Shown piece by piece: positions 1-9,200 of a stretch of 23,064 bases of DNA (the stretch's first letter is position 1; each line of letters begins with the position of its first letter). Under the pieces are notes generated by a model, which was not told where the DNA came from, made no database searches, and saw only the letters and a list, made by a program, of their open reading frames with translations. The position numbers were made by a program, and so were the translations under genes. The DNA is from a virus: IMG/VR virus record IMGVR_UViG_3300024433_000057, positions 1 through 23,064 of that record; one strand, written 5' to 3'.

Positions 1-1
1 G

Positions 2-307
2 ACCGTTGAGGGGCTCGACTCTCACCGCGATCCGGCTACCGCGTTGCTGTCGGAAACGATTCTCTTGCGAGAGAATGATTACTTCACCTACATGGCGCAA
101 GTCCGAGGGTCCTTCCAAAGCTCTAGTCCAAGCGCCACCGATTTCACGGCCATCTTTGGGACCAACTTCACCAAGGCTTTCCAGACGGCCAATCCTGATC
201 TAGCAGGGGGGTTCGCTCCCGGTATTTTGACTACGGGGTCGTTTACGGGAGCCTCGGTGAGTAGCCCCCCAGTTCCACGATTAGATCCGGAGGACACCAA
301 TGGCTAA
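2..307 (+). CDS. 3' end of an unrecognised gene upstream of the baseplate spike (5' truncated by the window)
   Basis: The frame is open from the first complete codon of the window to a TAA at 305-307, giving about 101 C-terminal residues; the real start lies outside. An internal ATG at 44 exists, but the frame continues upstream of it, so I treat the gene as truncated rather than short. The visible tail has no recognisable domain: a short charged helical stretch (LLSETILLRENDYF) is followed by a Ser/Thr/Gly/Pro-rich segment ending in RLDPEDTNG. The last 8 bases overlap the start of the spike gene, which suggests translational coupling. By position it is probably another tail or baseplate component, but the sequence seen does not show that. 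Function unassigned. Confidence 0.7.
   Translation, partial: TVEGLDSHRDPATALLSETILLRENDYFTYMAQVRGSFQSSSPSATDFTAIFGTNFTKAFQTANPDLAGGFAPGILTTGSFTGASVSSPPVPRLDPEDTNG
289..293 (+). promoter_or_regulatory. Ribosome binding site GGAGG for the spike gene
   Basis: A consensus Shine-Dalgarno GGAGG sits 6 bases before the ATG at 300, inside the end of the upstream gene. It supports 300 as the start of the 801-residue spike protein. It also shows that initiation does not depend only on read-through from the upstream gene. Confidence 0.7.
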
Positions 308-2705
308 ACCTTCATCCTTCCCGTCCGGGGACGTTTCCAAGGGGGATATCGCTCTTGAAGCGACCCGTCGTAAGCGCGCCAAGTCCGGATCTCCATCACG
401 CACCGCCGGGGCCCCCCTGGGCCTCGCCCGGGTGGTTCGCGTGGATTACACGACCCATGAGGTGACTCTCCGAGTCTTTGTGGGGGAGGACGATGAGTTC
501 CAACGGGCGCCCATCACCAACTGCTACCCTGCTGCGGGGGCGCGTCACTTTATTGGCGCCCTTCCGGAGCCTGGTGACGTGTGTGTGATCGGGTATTTCC
601 ACTCCAAGATCCCGTGTATTTTGGGTTGGTTCCCGATCTCTGCAACCGCAGGAATGGAATGGTTGCCCACGCAGGATTTCCTGGCAACCGAAGCAGACCT
701 AAACCCCAAGAACCGTGCAGAGTTCGAGGGGATCTACACGCGGCAGCGGCACAAAATGCGGGCCATGAACCCGGGTGACATCTTTTTGTCATCGTCCAAG
801 GGTTCCGACATTTTCCTCGACGAGGGAGTGCTGATCACGAACCGGCGTGCGAACGAGATTCGTATCCGGGACCAGGATCAAGCGATTGTATGCCGGTCAC
901 TACAGCAGTTCCATGTGACCGCTGGAGTCCGCTCTTACTCCGGGATGGTCCAACGTGACGCCACCTTCCTTCCAGCCCGGATGGTGAGCGATGGGACCAA
1001 TTGGGCAGCAGGGAAACAAGCAGAAAGTGGAGCGCCCCTTTCGTCTTTCTTGTTGGGAGCCGCTCCAGTTGAGTCGGGGGGCTTGACCCCTCACCCCGTG
1101 TTTCAACGGTCCGATCCGGGGTTCCCTTTCCCGGATTCGGGGCAGGTATTTTCCGAGTCCCTCGACCCATATAGCTTTCTTCAACGGGGACTTTTCCTTG
1201 GGCCGGACGGCTTTATCCGGGATGCCCAAAAAACAGTCTCGGATGCGGAATACGGAGGCAAGCCCCTGTTCCGTGTGGCCTACGATCCAAACCCGGCCGC
1301 GGGGGCCCTTCCGGTCAACTCGGCAACTCTACAAGATCTTGGGCAGGCTGACACCCTTACTGAGTACCGGATCGAGCTGGACCACACTTCAGACGGGCGT
1401 CTTCCAGTTACTGAGCAAACAGACGGGTTTGATGCCGATCGCCTGCCCTCCTCAGCAGACCAAAATCTTCTAAGCTCCAACCAACCCTTCATCACGTTTG
1501 TGCTGGGGTCGGTGGTCGGGAATGATGCGTTCTCATCGAGCGGGAGAGACCTGTATGCACTTCCGCTCGTGCCGAGGATTTTTGACGGCAACAAGTCAGA
1601 TCCACGGATGGAATCGGGACTTGGCGTCGAGATTGGCGAGCACGCAGCGTCTCTTTTCCAAGTAGTCAATCCGTTGGATTCCAACGCCAACTTGCCTATG
1701 TTCTCGTCGGTCACAAAGGACGGTCGATTCAAGGCATATGTCTCGGGCCCCCAACTTGAAAACTCGGTTGAAGTTGGGATGTCGGGGGGCATGAAGGTCC
1801 AATCAGGAGGGCCGATGGAGTTCATTGCTCCCGCGGTCAACTTGAACTTTGAGGAAGGGGATGATGTCAACAACTTCGGCTTTGCCGTAACGACAGGCAC
1901 CGGAGCAATCAAGCTTTCCGCCCGGGGCCCGACAACGCAGGGGAGTTTTTCCGCTCGCCTCAATCCTGACCAGCTTAGCGAACAGCAGTTGCCGAGCCTG
2001 CTCTTGGAATCTCCGACCGGGAACACTCACCTGCTTGCAGGACGTGCCGTCAAGGTTTCGGGATCCGACGTGATCCAGTTGGTAGATACCAACGAGGTCA
2101 CGGCGACCCCGAAGCAAAGCTTCAACGTCTTCACAGACAAGTTCCTTACCCAATGCAACACCCTCGACCGCACTGTGCAGGGACGTGAAAACACCCTTTA
2201 CTCTGGTCCCAAGAACTTTCTTCCGACCAACCTGCCTATTCGAAAGGTCACTTTCGGGGCCAACCCAGCCACAGGACACGCTGGAGGACTTACGGACCAG
2301 TATTTGATGTTGTTCGGCGACCGGCAAGAGAGGTTCTTGTTCGGGAACCACCGGACGAATATTGTCGTCGGCAACATGACGTACTCGACGACGGTGGGCA
2401 CCTATACCGCAAGCGCGGGCACGAACAGCCTGACCGTAGGCTCTCTCGCAGGGATCAGTGCATTCTCCGCGGTGGGCGGGATGCGCCTGACATCTCTTCA
2501 AAACGCCTCGCTACGGGGTATCACAGGGGTATCCGTATCTTCCCTGGCTACGACACGGGTATCCGGTCGGACCACTATTTTGGGCGGCGTAGGGGCCGTT
2601 GGCGGTATCCTCAACGGATCCGATATCGATCCCCTTACCGGGCTTCCTTTCCAGTTCTTGGGCCTTGGGAGCCCAGGACACCTACTTGGACCACCGTTAC
2701 CGTAA
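300..2705 (+). CDS. Baseplate central spike / hub protein (gp5/GpV-like, OB-fold plus C-terminal beta region)
   Basis: The 801-residue protein is probably the needle-like spike at the centre of a contractile-tail baseplate, which contacts or pierces the host envelope. Residues about 42-112 look like the small OB-fold barrel of phage spike proteins: a beta run (ARVVRVDYTTHEVTLRVF), then GALPEPGDVCVIGYF and PCILGWFP, the usual 'pass a size/flow check' pattern of GpV/gp5 N-termini. From about 681 (FGNHRTNIVVG) to the end there are short Gly/Ser/Thr/Val repeats like the beta-helical stems of spikes, closing with DPLTGLPFQFLGLGSPGHLLG. I see no lysozyme-type catalytic domain in between, unlike T4 gp5. 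The middle (about 120-680) is beta-rich with no recognised domain. It starts on an RBS-supported ATG, overlaps the previous gene by 8 bases, and its TAA overlaps the next ATG by one base. The neighbouring gp25-like and J-like genes fit the call. Alternative: another OB-fold baseplate protein. Confidence 0.68.
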   Translation: MAKPSSFPSGDVSKGDIALEATRRKRAKSGSPSRTAGAPLGLARVVRVDYTTHEVTLRVFVGEDDEFQRAPITNCYPAAGARHFIGALPEPGDVCVIGYFHSKIPCILGWFPISATAGMEWLPTQDFLATEADLNPKNRAEFEGIYTRQRHKMRAMNPGDIFLSSSKGSDIFLDEGVLITNRRANEIRIRDQDQAIVCRSLQQFHVTAGVRSYSGMVQRDATFLPARMVSDGTNWAAGKQAESGAPLSSFLLGAAPVESGGLTPHPVFQRSDPGFPFPDSGQVFSESLDPYSFLQRGLFLGPDGFIRDAQKTVSDAEYGGKPLFRVAYDPNPAAGALPVNSATLQDLGQADTLTEYRIELDHTSDGRLPVTEQTDGFDADRLPSSADQNLLSSNQPFITFVLGSVVGNDAFSSSGRDLYALPLVPRIFDGNKSDPRMESGLGVEIGEHAASLFQVVNPLDSNANLPMFSSVTKDGRFKAYVSGPQLENSVEVGMSGGMKVQSGGPMEFIAPAVNLNFEEGDDVNNFGFAVTTGTGAIKLSARGPTTQGSFSARLNPDQLSEQQLPSLLLESPTGNTHLLAGRAVKVSGSDVIQLVDTNEVTATPKQSFNVFTDKFLTQCNTLDRTVQGRENTLYSGPKNFLPTNLPIRKVTFGANPATGHAGGLTDQYLMLFGDRQERFLFGNHRTNIVVGNMTYSTTVGTYTASAGTNSLTVGSLAGISAFSAVGGMRLTSLQNASLRGITGVSVSSLATTRVSGRTTILGGVGAVGGILNGSDIDPLTGLPFQFLGLGSPGHLLGPPLP

Positions 2706-3286
2706 TGCCTTTGACCGGACCAGAGATCACGGCCTCGATTATCGCAGCAGGAGGCGCCGTCTACCCGGGGTCGCAAGATCTGCCCCGAATCGCGCAGGCC
2801 ATTGGCGCCTCCCTTCCCGTATGGTTTCAAAGCCCCACGAACGTTTTGCTCAACGGGGTGACTGCTGGCTTTCTGGGGGCCGGGACGGCTACAGGAAAAG
2901 TTACCTTTGTCCCCACGGGACAGATCATTTTTGCCTTGAACTCGGTAGGACTCAACGGCCCTACGGCACAAGGGCTTGGAGCGGCTATCGAAGCGGGGCT
3001 CGTAGCTATTTTGAATGTCAATGCTTCGTATATTGGCGTATCTGTAGGAGTGGGTACCGGCACGGACATCACGAAAGTGTCCATTAGCAACCCCGCGACC
3101 CTTCTGCCGATCCTTTTGGCGAACCTTCAGGCAGCCGGGATCAACGGTCAACAAGCAGCTCAGCTTGCCTCGGGGCTGAGCACAGGGATTGCGGCTCTAG
3201 TACAAACGGGCTCAGGATTTGGAGCGGTAGCCGGCCCTCCTGGGGTTTTTCCTTCGGGTGGAACGAGCATTTCGAGGGTATTCTAA
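2705..3286 (+). CDS. Small Gly/Ala-rich protein with internal duplication, probable virion component
   Basis: I do not recognise a named family in this 193-residue protein. It contains two similar units, residues about 47-103 and 108-167. Each runs (I/N)GV.(A/V)G....GT...KV, then a hydrophobic stretch, then G(L/I)NG..A..L..G...G(L/I).A(L/I). The same start of a helix-rich unit may be present at 7-40. Composition is rich in Gly, Ala, Val and Ile, with almost no charge and no clear signal peptide or typical membrane helix. It reads as a compact structural protein rather than an enzyme. The ATG overlaps the spike stop (TAATG), so it is translationally coupled to the spike gene. The C-terminal tail (from about 168) is Gly/Pro/Ser-rich and probably flexible. 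It could be a spike cap, a tail-tip accessory or a wedge accessory, but this rests only on position. Confidence 0.85.
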   Translation: MPLTGPEITASIIAAGGAVYPGSQDLPRIAQAIGASLPVWFQSPTNVLLNGVTAGFLGAGTATGKVTFVPTGQIIFALNSVGLNGPTAQGLGAAIEAGLVAILNVNASYIGVSVGVGTGTDITKVSISNPATLLPILLANLQAAGINGQQAAQLASGLSTGIAALVQTGSGFGAVAGPPGVFPSGGTSISRVF

Positions 3287-3295
3287 GAGAACATC

Positions 3296-6200
3296 ATGGG
3301 ATTTGCGCTGTCAGGATTTGTGCTTCGGGCCCCTCGGGTTGCCCCGGCGAACGCTATTGCGACCGATGAGCCCACCAACGGGGTCGAGCAAGACTACAAG
3401 TCGTTGCCTCCCTTGAGCTATCAGATCCCGGCCCCTCAGTTCACCTCTGTCTCTGAGGACCAGTATCGGGCGGCGGTGCTTTTGGAGCCGGGAGGTGAGA
3501 CGGAGACTGAATATCTGATCTTCGCCGCCAACACGGCCGATCTAAAGGATCGGGCAGACTTTGAGGTACTGGGGGAATCCCGGGCCATTGTCGGTGCCGG
3601 GAACTTGACGGTGATCCAGATCATTCCTGATCCCGATCCGGGCAACCCATTCACAAGCTCTTCTCAGGTGGAGCTTACGGACGGGACCGATCGAGTTTTC
3701 ATCTTCGACCAGGCGAACCGCACGATCCAGAACGTGACCACGCTTGTGGCGGTGCGTGGAGATACGGGAGATGAGTTCGATCTTTCGAATGCCATTGCCT
3801 GGAACCCCGTAACTTCAACGGCTACGATTACGGACTCGGCCCTCCTGTCTCTTTTGGGTGGCGGCCTTTCAGCGGAGCGCGGGGACACTGTTCGACGGAT
3901 TGGGACGGTTCTTGCTGCCCCTACCTTTTGGTGGACCAAGAACGATCGTTACGAAACCCGATTCAAGTGGGATGGCCAACGAGGACGCTGGGCCCCCTTG
4001 AAGGGGACTCCCCCTCGGAATCTGAACCGTCTCCTGGTGGGGGAATCTTATGTGTTGTCCCCTGCTCCTCGGATTCGGGTTGGGGGGTTTCTCCCTGGCA
4101 ATAGTGGGGACGCAGACTCGTACTCGATGGTACGGCTGGGTCGCCGTCCCGATAGCACTTCGATGCCCGTGGCAGAGCCAGTATCCTCTTCGGGGTTTGG
4201 GGGAATTCGGGTGGTGCTCGACGATGAAGTCCAGGACTTCGACTTCGCAACTGACCCTACCTTGTCGGCGATCGTGGGCCAGACGACAGGGGAGCTGGTG
4301 TGGAACCCGGCCTTTGTGGATGCCTTCGCTGGGCAGACGATCTTCTATTCGTACCAAGGTTTCATCGATCAGCCGCAGAGCGATCCGACAAACATTGAGC
4401 CTCTTGGAGAACTGGAAACTTCGGCCGGGAACCCCCTCTTTTTGGCACCTATCCCGGGGCCTACGGACTTTCCGTTTGTCAGAATTGGGAACCGTCAATT
4501 CTTAGACGCCAAGATTGTCGACACCGATGCCCTGTTGGAGGTTTTGGTCGTGGAAGAAGGGCAAGTGGGGGTTTCCCTATCCACAGGCCGATTGAAGTTC
4601 TCACAGATCGACATCGACAAGGCAGATCCGGATTCTGCGACCTTCGATTCCCTTTACCTAGGGGCACAGGTTTTCTATGATGGACTGAGCCTGACGCAGC
4701 GGCCTTTGCAGACCAAGGCCCCGGTACAGCTTGTAAACGGATCGGGACAACCGACGACCGTTAGCTCATCCAACTCTCTGTTTATCCCGGATGCTTCCCC
4801 TCTCCCCTCTCCGGGGGTTTCGGGTGTGCAGTTTCGCTTGGATGGGACGGGCTTTCCTCCAAACGGCTCTACTGCTCCGGGTATCCGACCAAACGAGTCG
4901 GGTCTTGTACGTGATGTTCGAGGGCCTTGGGATCTTTTCTTCTTCGGCGAGTCCGGGCAGATTCGGTCTGTTCGTCTCGTAGACGATGATGATGAGATTC
5001 CCCGGTTTGACTTCCAGCTTCCTCGGAACGTTGCGATCGTTGACTTGCGTGAGAAGGCTGGAGGGTCTCAGGTCATCCTTTCAAAGGAGGACCGAAAGCG
5101 ATTCAACGGGGAAGCCTTGTTCTTCCTCCAGACCAGCGTCCAACCCGCTGTCTACCATGACCAGGCTCGGATGTTCTCTCGGGTGCGGGGGGCGTTTTTC
5201 CTTGAAGGGGATGAAGTCTTTGTCTTCCGCATTGGAGGGCTCACGTATACCTGGGACGCGGCAACGGATCCCGGGGGCGTTTCTACTTCCCAGGGGGGGG
5301 AGTTCACTCCGGAAGAAATCGTCCAGAGCTTGAATGCGGTGATTACGGGCCCTGGGTCCGCCATCGTGCTGGGAGACCGGATTGCTCTCCAGACTCAAAA
5401 TCTAATCAACGGTAAACGTTGGGGTCAGATTGAGATCGGATTTGGTCCGGGTGGTGAGAAGGACCTATCGGGCCCCGCTGCGCTCGGGTTCCTTCCCGGC
5501 TGGTTGCTCAATGTCCCTGCGGCTTCACAAGGGCCCAACCCGTTCGATCCTCCCGAGGTTAGGTTTTTGCCTGACAACGGGTCGAACCTCGGAGTGTTCC
5601 GTAGTCCTCTCAATCTAGGGGGCCGGCAGGAGAGTATCTCGGATGTCAACCATATCGATCGATTTGACGATGTGGCACTCGTGTCCTCGATCTCGCCAAG
5701 CCCGGTGGTGTTGCTAGATCGGCCTCCCTTGGAGGATATCCCGGGATATGACGACGGGGTGTTCTTCCGTTTCCAAAACGGGTTGCTGTTCCGTAACCTC
5801 CAGAACTACGAGGATGTGTTCTATGATTTCGGGACACGTCGTCTCTTCTGGGCCGACCGGCGTCGGCAGTTTAGCTTTGTCGAGCAACCCTCCTTGGAGA
5901 TCCAGCTCGATCGTCAACGGATTATCGCCCAGAGCTTTCGACTTCCATCGAACAGTCTTCGTGTATCGGAGCAAGGCTCCCCGTTTGAGACTCAGGTTCT
6001 AAACGAGGATTTTTTGGTTCTTGATGGGGGCGCCTCGGGGCGTCTCACCTTGATCAACCAGGTAGGGACTTCCGTATTTCTCGGGGGTCGCGGGGCTTTC
6101 ACTGCGGGCAGCACGACCTTTATCGACAACAGCGTTGATGTGGATTTCGTGGCTCTGGGGGTCAAAAAGGGATTCCAGCTTCAAATCCAAGCCGGGGATG

Positions 6201-9200
6201 CCCAGGGAACCTACGTTGTTGCCTCCGATGCCACGTTGCCAAATACGTTGACCGTCGAGCAGCCTTTTCCAGCGGATGGGGTTGCCGTACCTTGGGAGCT
6301 TTTTGAAGGCGTGGACAGGGACACTTTCGATGAAGGTATCGTCGCCGATGTCCAGTTTACCCAGTTCCAGCATCTCCCCGAGGAGCCTTTCCGGATTCGA
6401 GTGCTGAGTGACCTTGGGGAAAATCCGGGGACCCCAACGGCTCAGTCCATGAACCGATTGGTGGCAGTGGTGGGGGATGCCCTCAACTCTGGACGGGAAA
6501 TCAGTCTTCGGTTTGGATTGCCCAACGGCAGCCCTTCGGCGTCGCTTCGATCCTTGAGCACGCAAAACCTGGGGCAGGTGTCCAACGACACGCAGTTTGT
6601 TCCGGGGGTGTCTACGGAGAGGTTTGCCAACAACAACTTTTCCATCCGTGTGGGGAACAAGACGTACACGTTTGGAAACGGGGATCTCGTCAAAGTTCCG
6701 ACCGTCACGTCAAACCTGACCGGAGACGTGATCGAAGTTCAAGACTTTGATGGGCTTCTCAATTTCGGGTCCGAGGTTCTCAATCAGTTCGAAGGTTCCG
6801 ACACGATCTACGTTGAAGAGTTCCTTGACCCGGCTACAAGCCCAATCTCCCTTCCACAAGGGGTAGCAGAGTTCTCACCCACGTCCGGGGAAATCAACCT
6901 TTCTTTGGGGGACTTGACGGCCTTTAGCGAGGAGAATGTCTACTTTGTCGAGCTGATGGTCACTGAGAATGCTCAGGATGTGACCTTGAACCCAATCCAG
7001 GGGTCCTTCTTGTTCTCCAAGCCGCTGCGAGATTTTCAGCTTGTCGAGGCGGAATACTTCCTGGCAGAGAATGGAACTGGTGACCTACTGCTCACCCCAC
7101 CGGAAAATGATCCAGAGGGGACTCCGGTTCCGACTCGGGTGATCGAGTTTCTTCCTTTGACGGTTTCACTAGAGACTGCAACGCCCACGAACGACCAGAC
7201 ACGGTGGACGTTCAACCCCACGGGTCGGACGGTCGAAGAGGGTGTGGCGGTCTACATTGGGTCAACATTGACCAATGTTGGAAACTCTCCTGTTTCGACG
7301 GTGGAGCCCGAACCCTCGGTCATCATTTTCCAAAACCCTGTACCGGATACTTCCAATGTCCGCATTAGTTATACGGTATTGGAAACCTTTGGAGGCGAGG
7401 TTACTTTCACTACGTCTCAGCAGCCGGTGTTCCGTCCTCCCTTCTTTATCGAAGCGGACCAGTCAAGCTTCACTCTCGAAACGGATCGGACGGCCGATGT
7501 TGTGGCGGGACAGCTCTTGCGGGTCGGGGAGTTTGCGTTCTACATCACGGCAGTGAGCTACGATGCAAGCACAAACAGTACGCTAGTAGAGTTTACGCCA
7601 CCGACGCAACTTGAAGCAGGATCCAAGGATCCCAGCACGGACTCCATTTCGGTCTTGTCCAGTGATCCCGTAGCCAAAGCGTTCAACCCGGACGCTAACG
7701 ACGGCTTCTTCATTGAAGTACCTAACTCGTATGACCCCATCAATCGTGGTCGCCAAGACATCATCTTTGACGGCAATCTGACCAACTTGGCCGTTGCGGG
7801 TCACATCCTGGAGCTGGGGGGACTTCCCTTCGTGATCACCGGGTCGACGCTGATTGACAACGGGACCCGGACTCAGGTGGACATCTCGGCATTCTTCCCT
7901 CGTGGGTTTAACGCCGACCAGGATGATGCGCGTATCTCGGGGCGCCCTGTGTATGCGCCTACTCCGAGCACCTTTGTGGGCCTCGGAGCACTCGTGTCCG
8001 ATCAACGCTTCGAGTTGATCCTCTTTGGAGAGATCAACGATCAGGGGCTAGAGCTTCCGGGTCGCACACTCCGGGAATCGATTGAGTACGAGATCGATCT
8101 GTCTACAGGGGACCTTCAGTTCTTGGATCCTCCACAGGGCCCACTGTTGCCCGGACAGGCGTTGTACCTTCGGCGCACGGCTCAACGTGGGCTTTTCCCG
8201 GTCCTCCAGGACGGGGAGCTTCTCCTTCCCAAGTTCTTGGCTCAGTTTGCCCATATCATTCAGCCCTCTGAGGAAAACAACCTCTTGCGGGGCATCCTGC
8301 GGGCACAGTACACCTTTAGTCAGCCGGATTCCTGGTACTTCCGCACCACCCCGCTTCTGCGCTATTTGGGCGAAGTAGCCGATGAAGTGGCCCGGGACGT
8401 GTCGGCGTTGCTGCCGTCACAAGGGCCACAAGGGGCTGTGATCCCGCCCATCGAAAACAAGAATCAGGGCAACGTCGGCCTGCGGAGCGAAGGTCGCAAT
8501 CTGGAGGATGAGGACAGGGCTGCGAGGGTTTTCCTGGAGTTCTACAATGAGGTGGTCGTCGCTTATGAGCAAGTGCTTGAGACGATCTCCGGAGACATTA
8601 TTGGAGACCGAGATGGCAAGTTCCGATTCTTCATCGGGCGCGATAACGAGTTCACTCCTCCGGGGTTCGAGAATGCCATCACCGGAGAGCTGAATCGTCG
8701 AAACATCTTCTCTGAGCTTTGGTTCGGTTACAACCGCAACATCGTTTTCCTGCGGCGTGATCCTCTTGTCCAGCCTAACGGGGCGTCCCTCAATGGGGAT
8801 CAAATCATCGGTCCCTTCATCGATCCAGATCTGTTAGACGATCTTCGGGGGCAGCAAAGTGACCTTATCATGAACGACGTAGATGATGTCGTTCTGGTCT
8901 CTCGCACCCGAAAGCGGTTGCGGCTCTTTCCCTTCCGCCTGGAATCCTTTGGCCGTTACAAACTGGTCGGAGAGCCCAGTCGATTCTCGCGCATTTTCCC
9001 AGAGCGGGCAGAAGCATTCACGCTGACCGATCCGGGGATCGGATCGGACCTTGAGTCGGACCCGATCAAGCCTGGAGTCTATGCCTTCCGCAAGCGCGTT
9101 CGGCGTTTCTCCATCTCAGGGGACGGGATTACACTCCCCAAGCGAGCCTCCACCTTTGGCAAGGCCATCGGTGACATCGGCAACCCCGTACTTGGTCAAA

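Noticed and set aside
1280-2026. Minus-strand open frame of 248 residues opposite the spike gene
   Set aside because: Antisense shadow, rich in Ser/Pro/Arg and without motifs; the + strand spike frame explains the sequence.
2599-3087. Plus-strand open frame of 162 residues across the spike/193-residue junction
   Set aside because: Its product is very rich in Arg, Ser, His and Cys and unlike any neighbour. It overlaps two well-supported genes in another frame.
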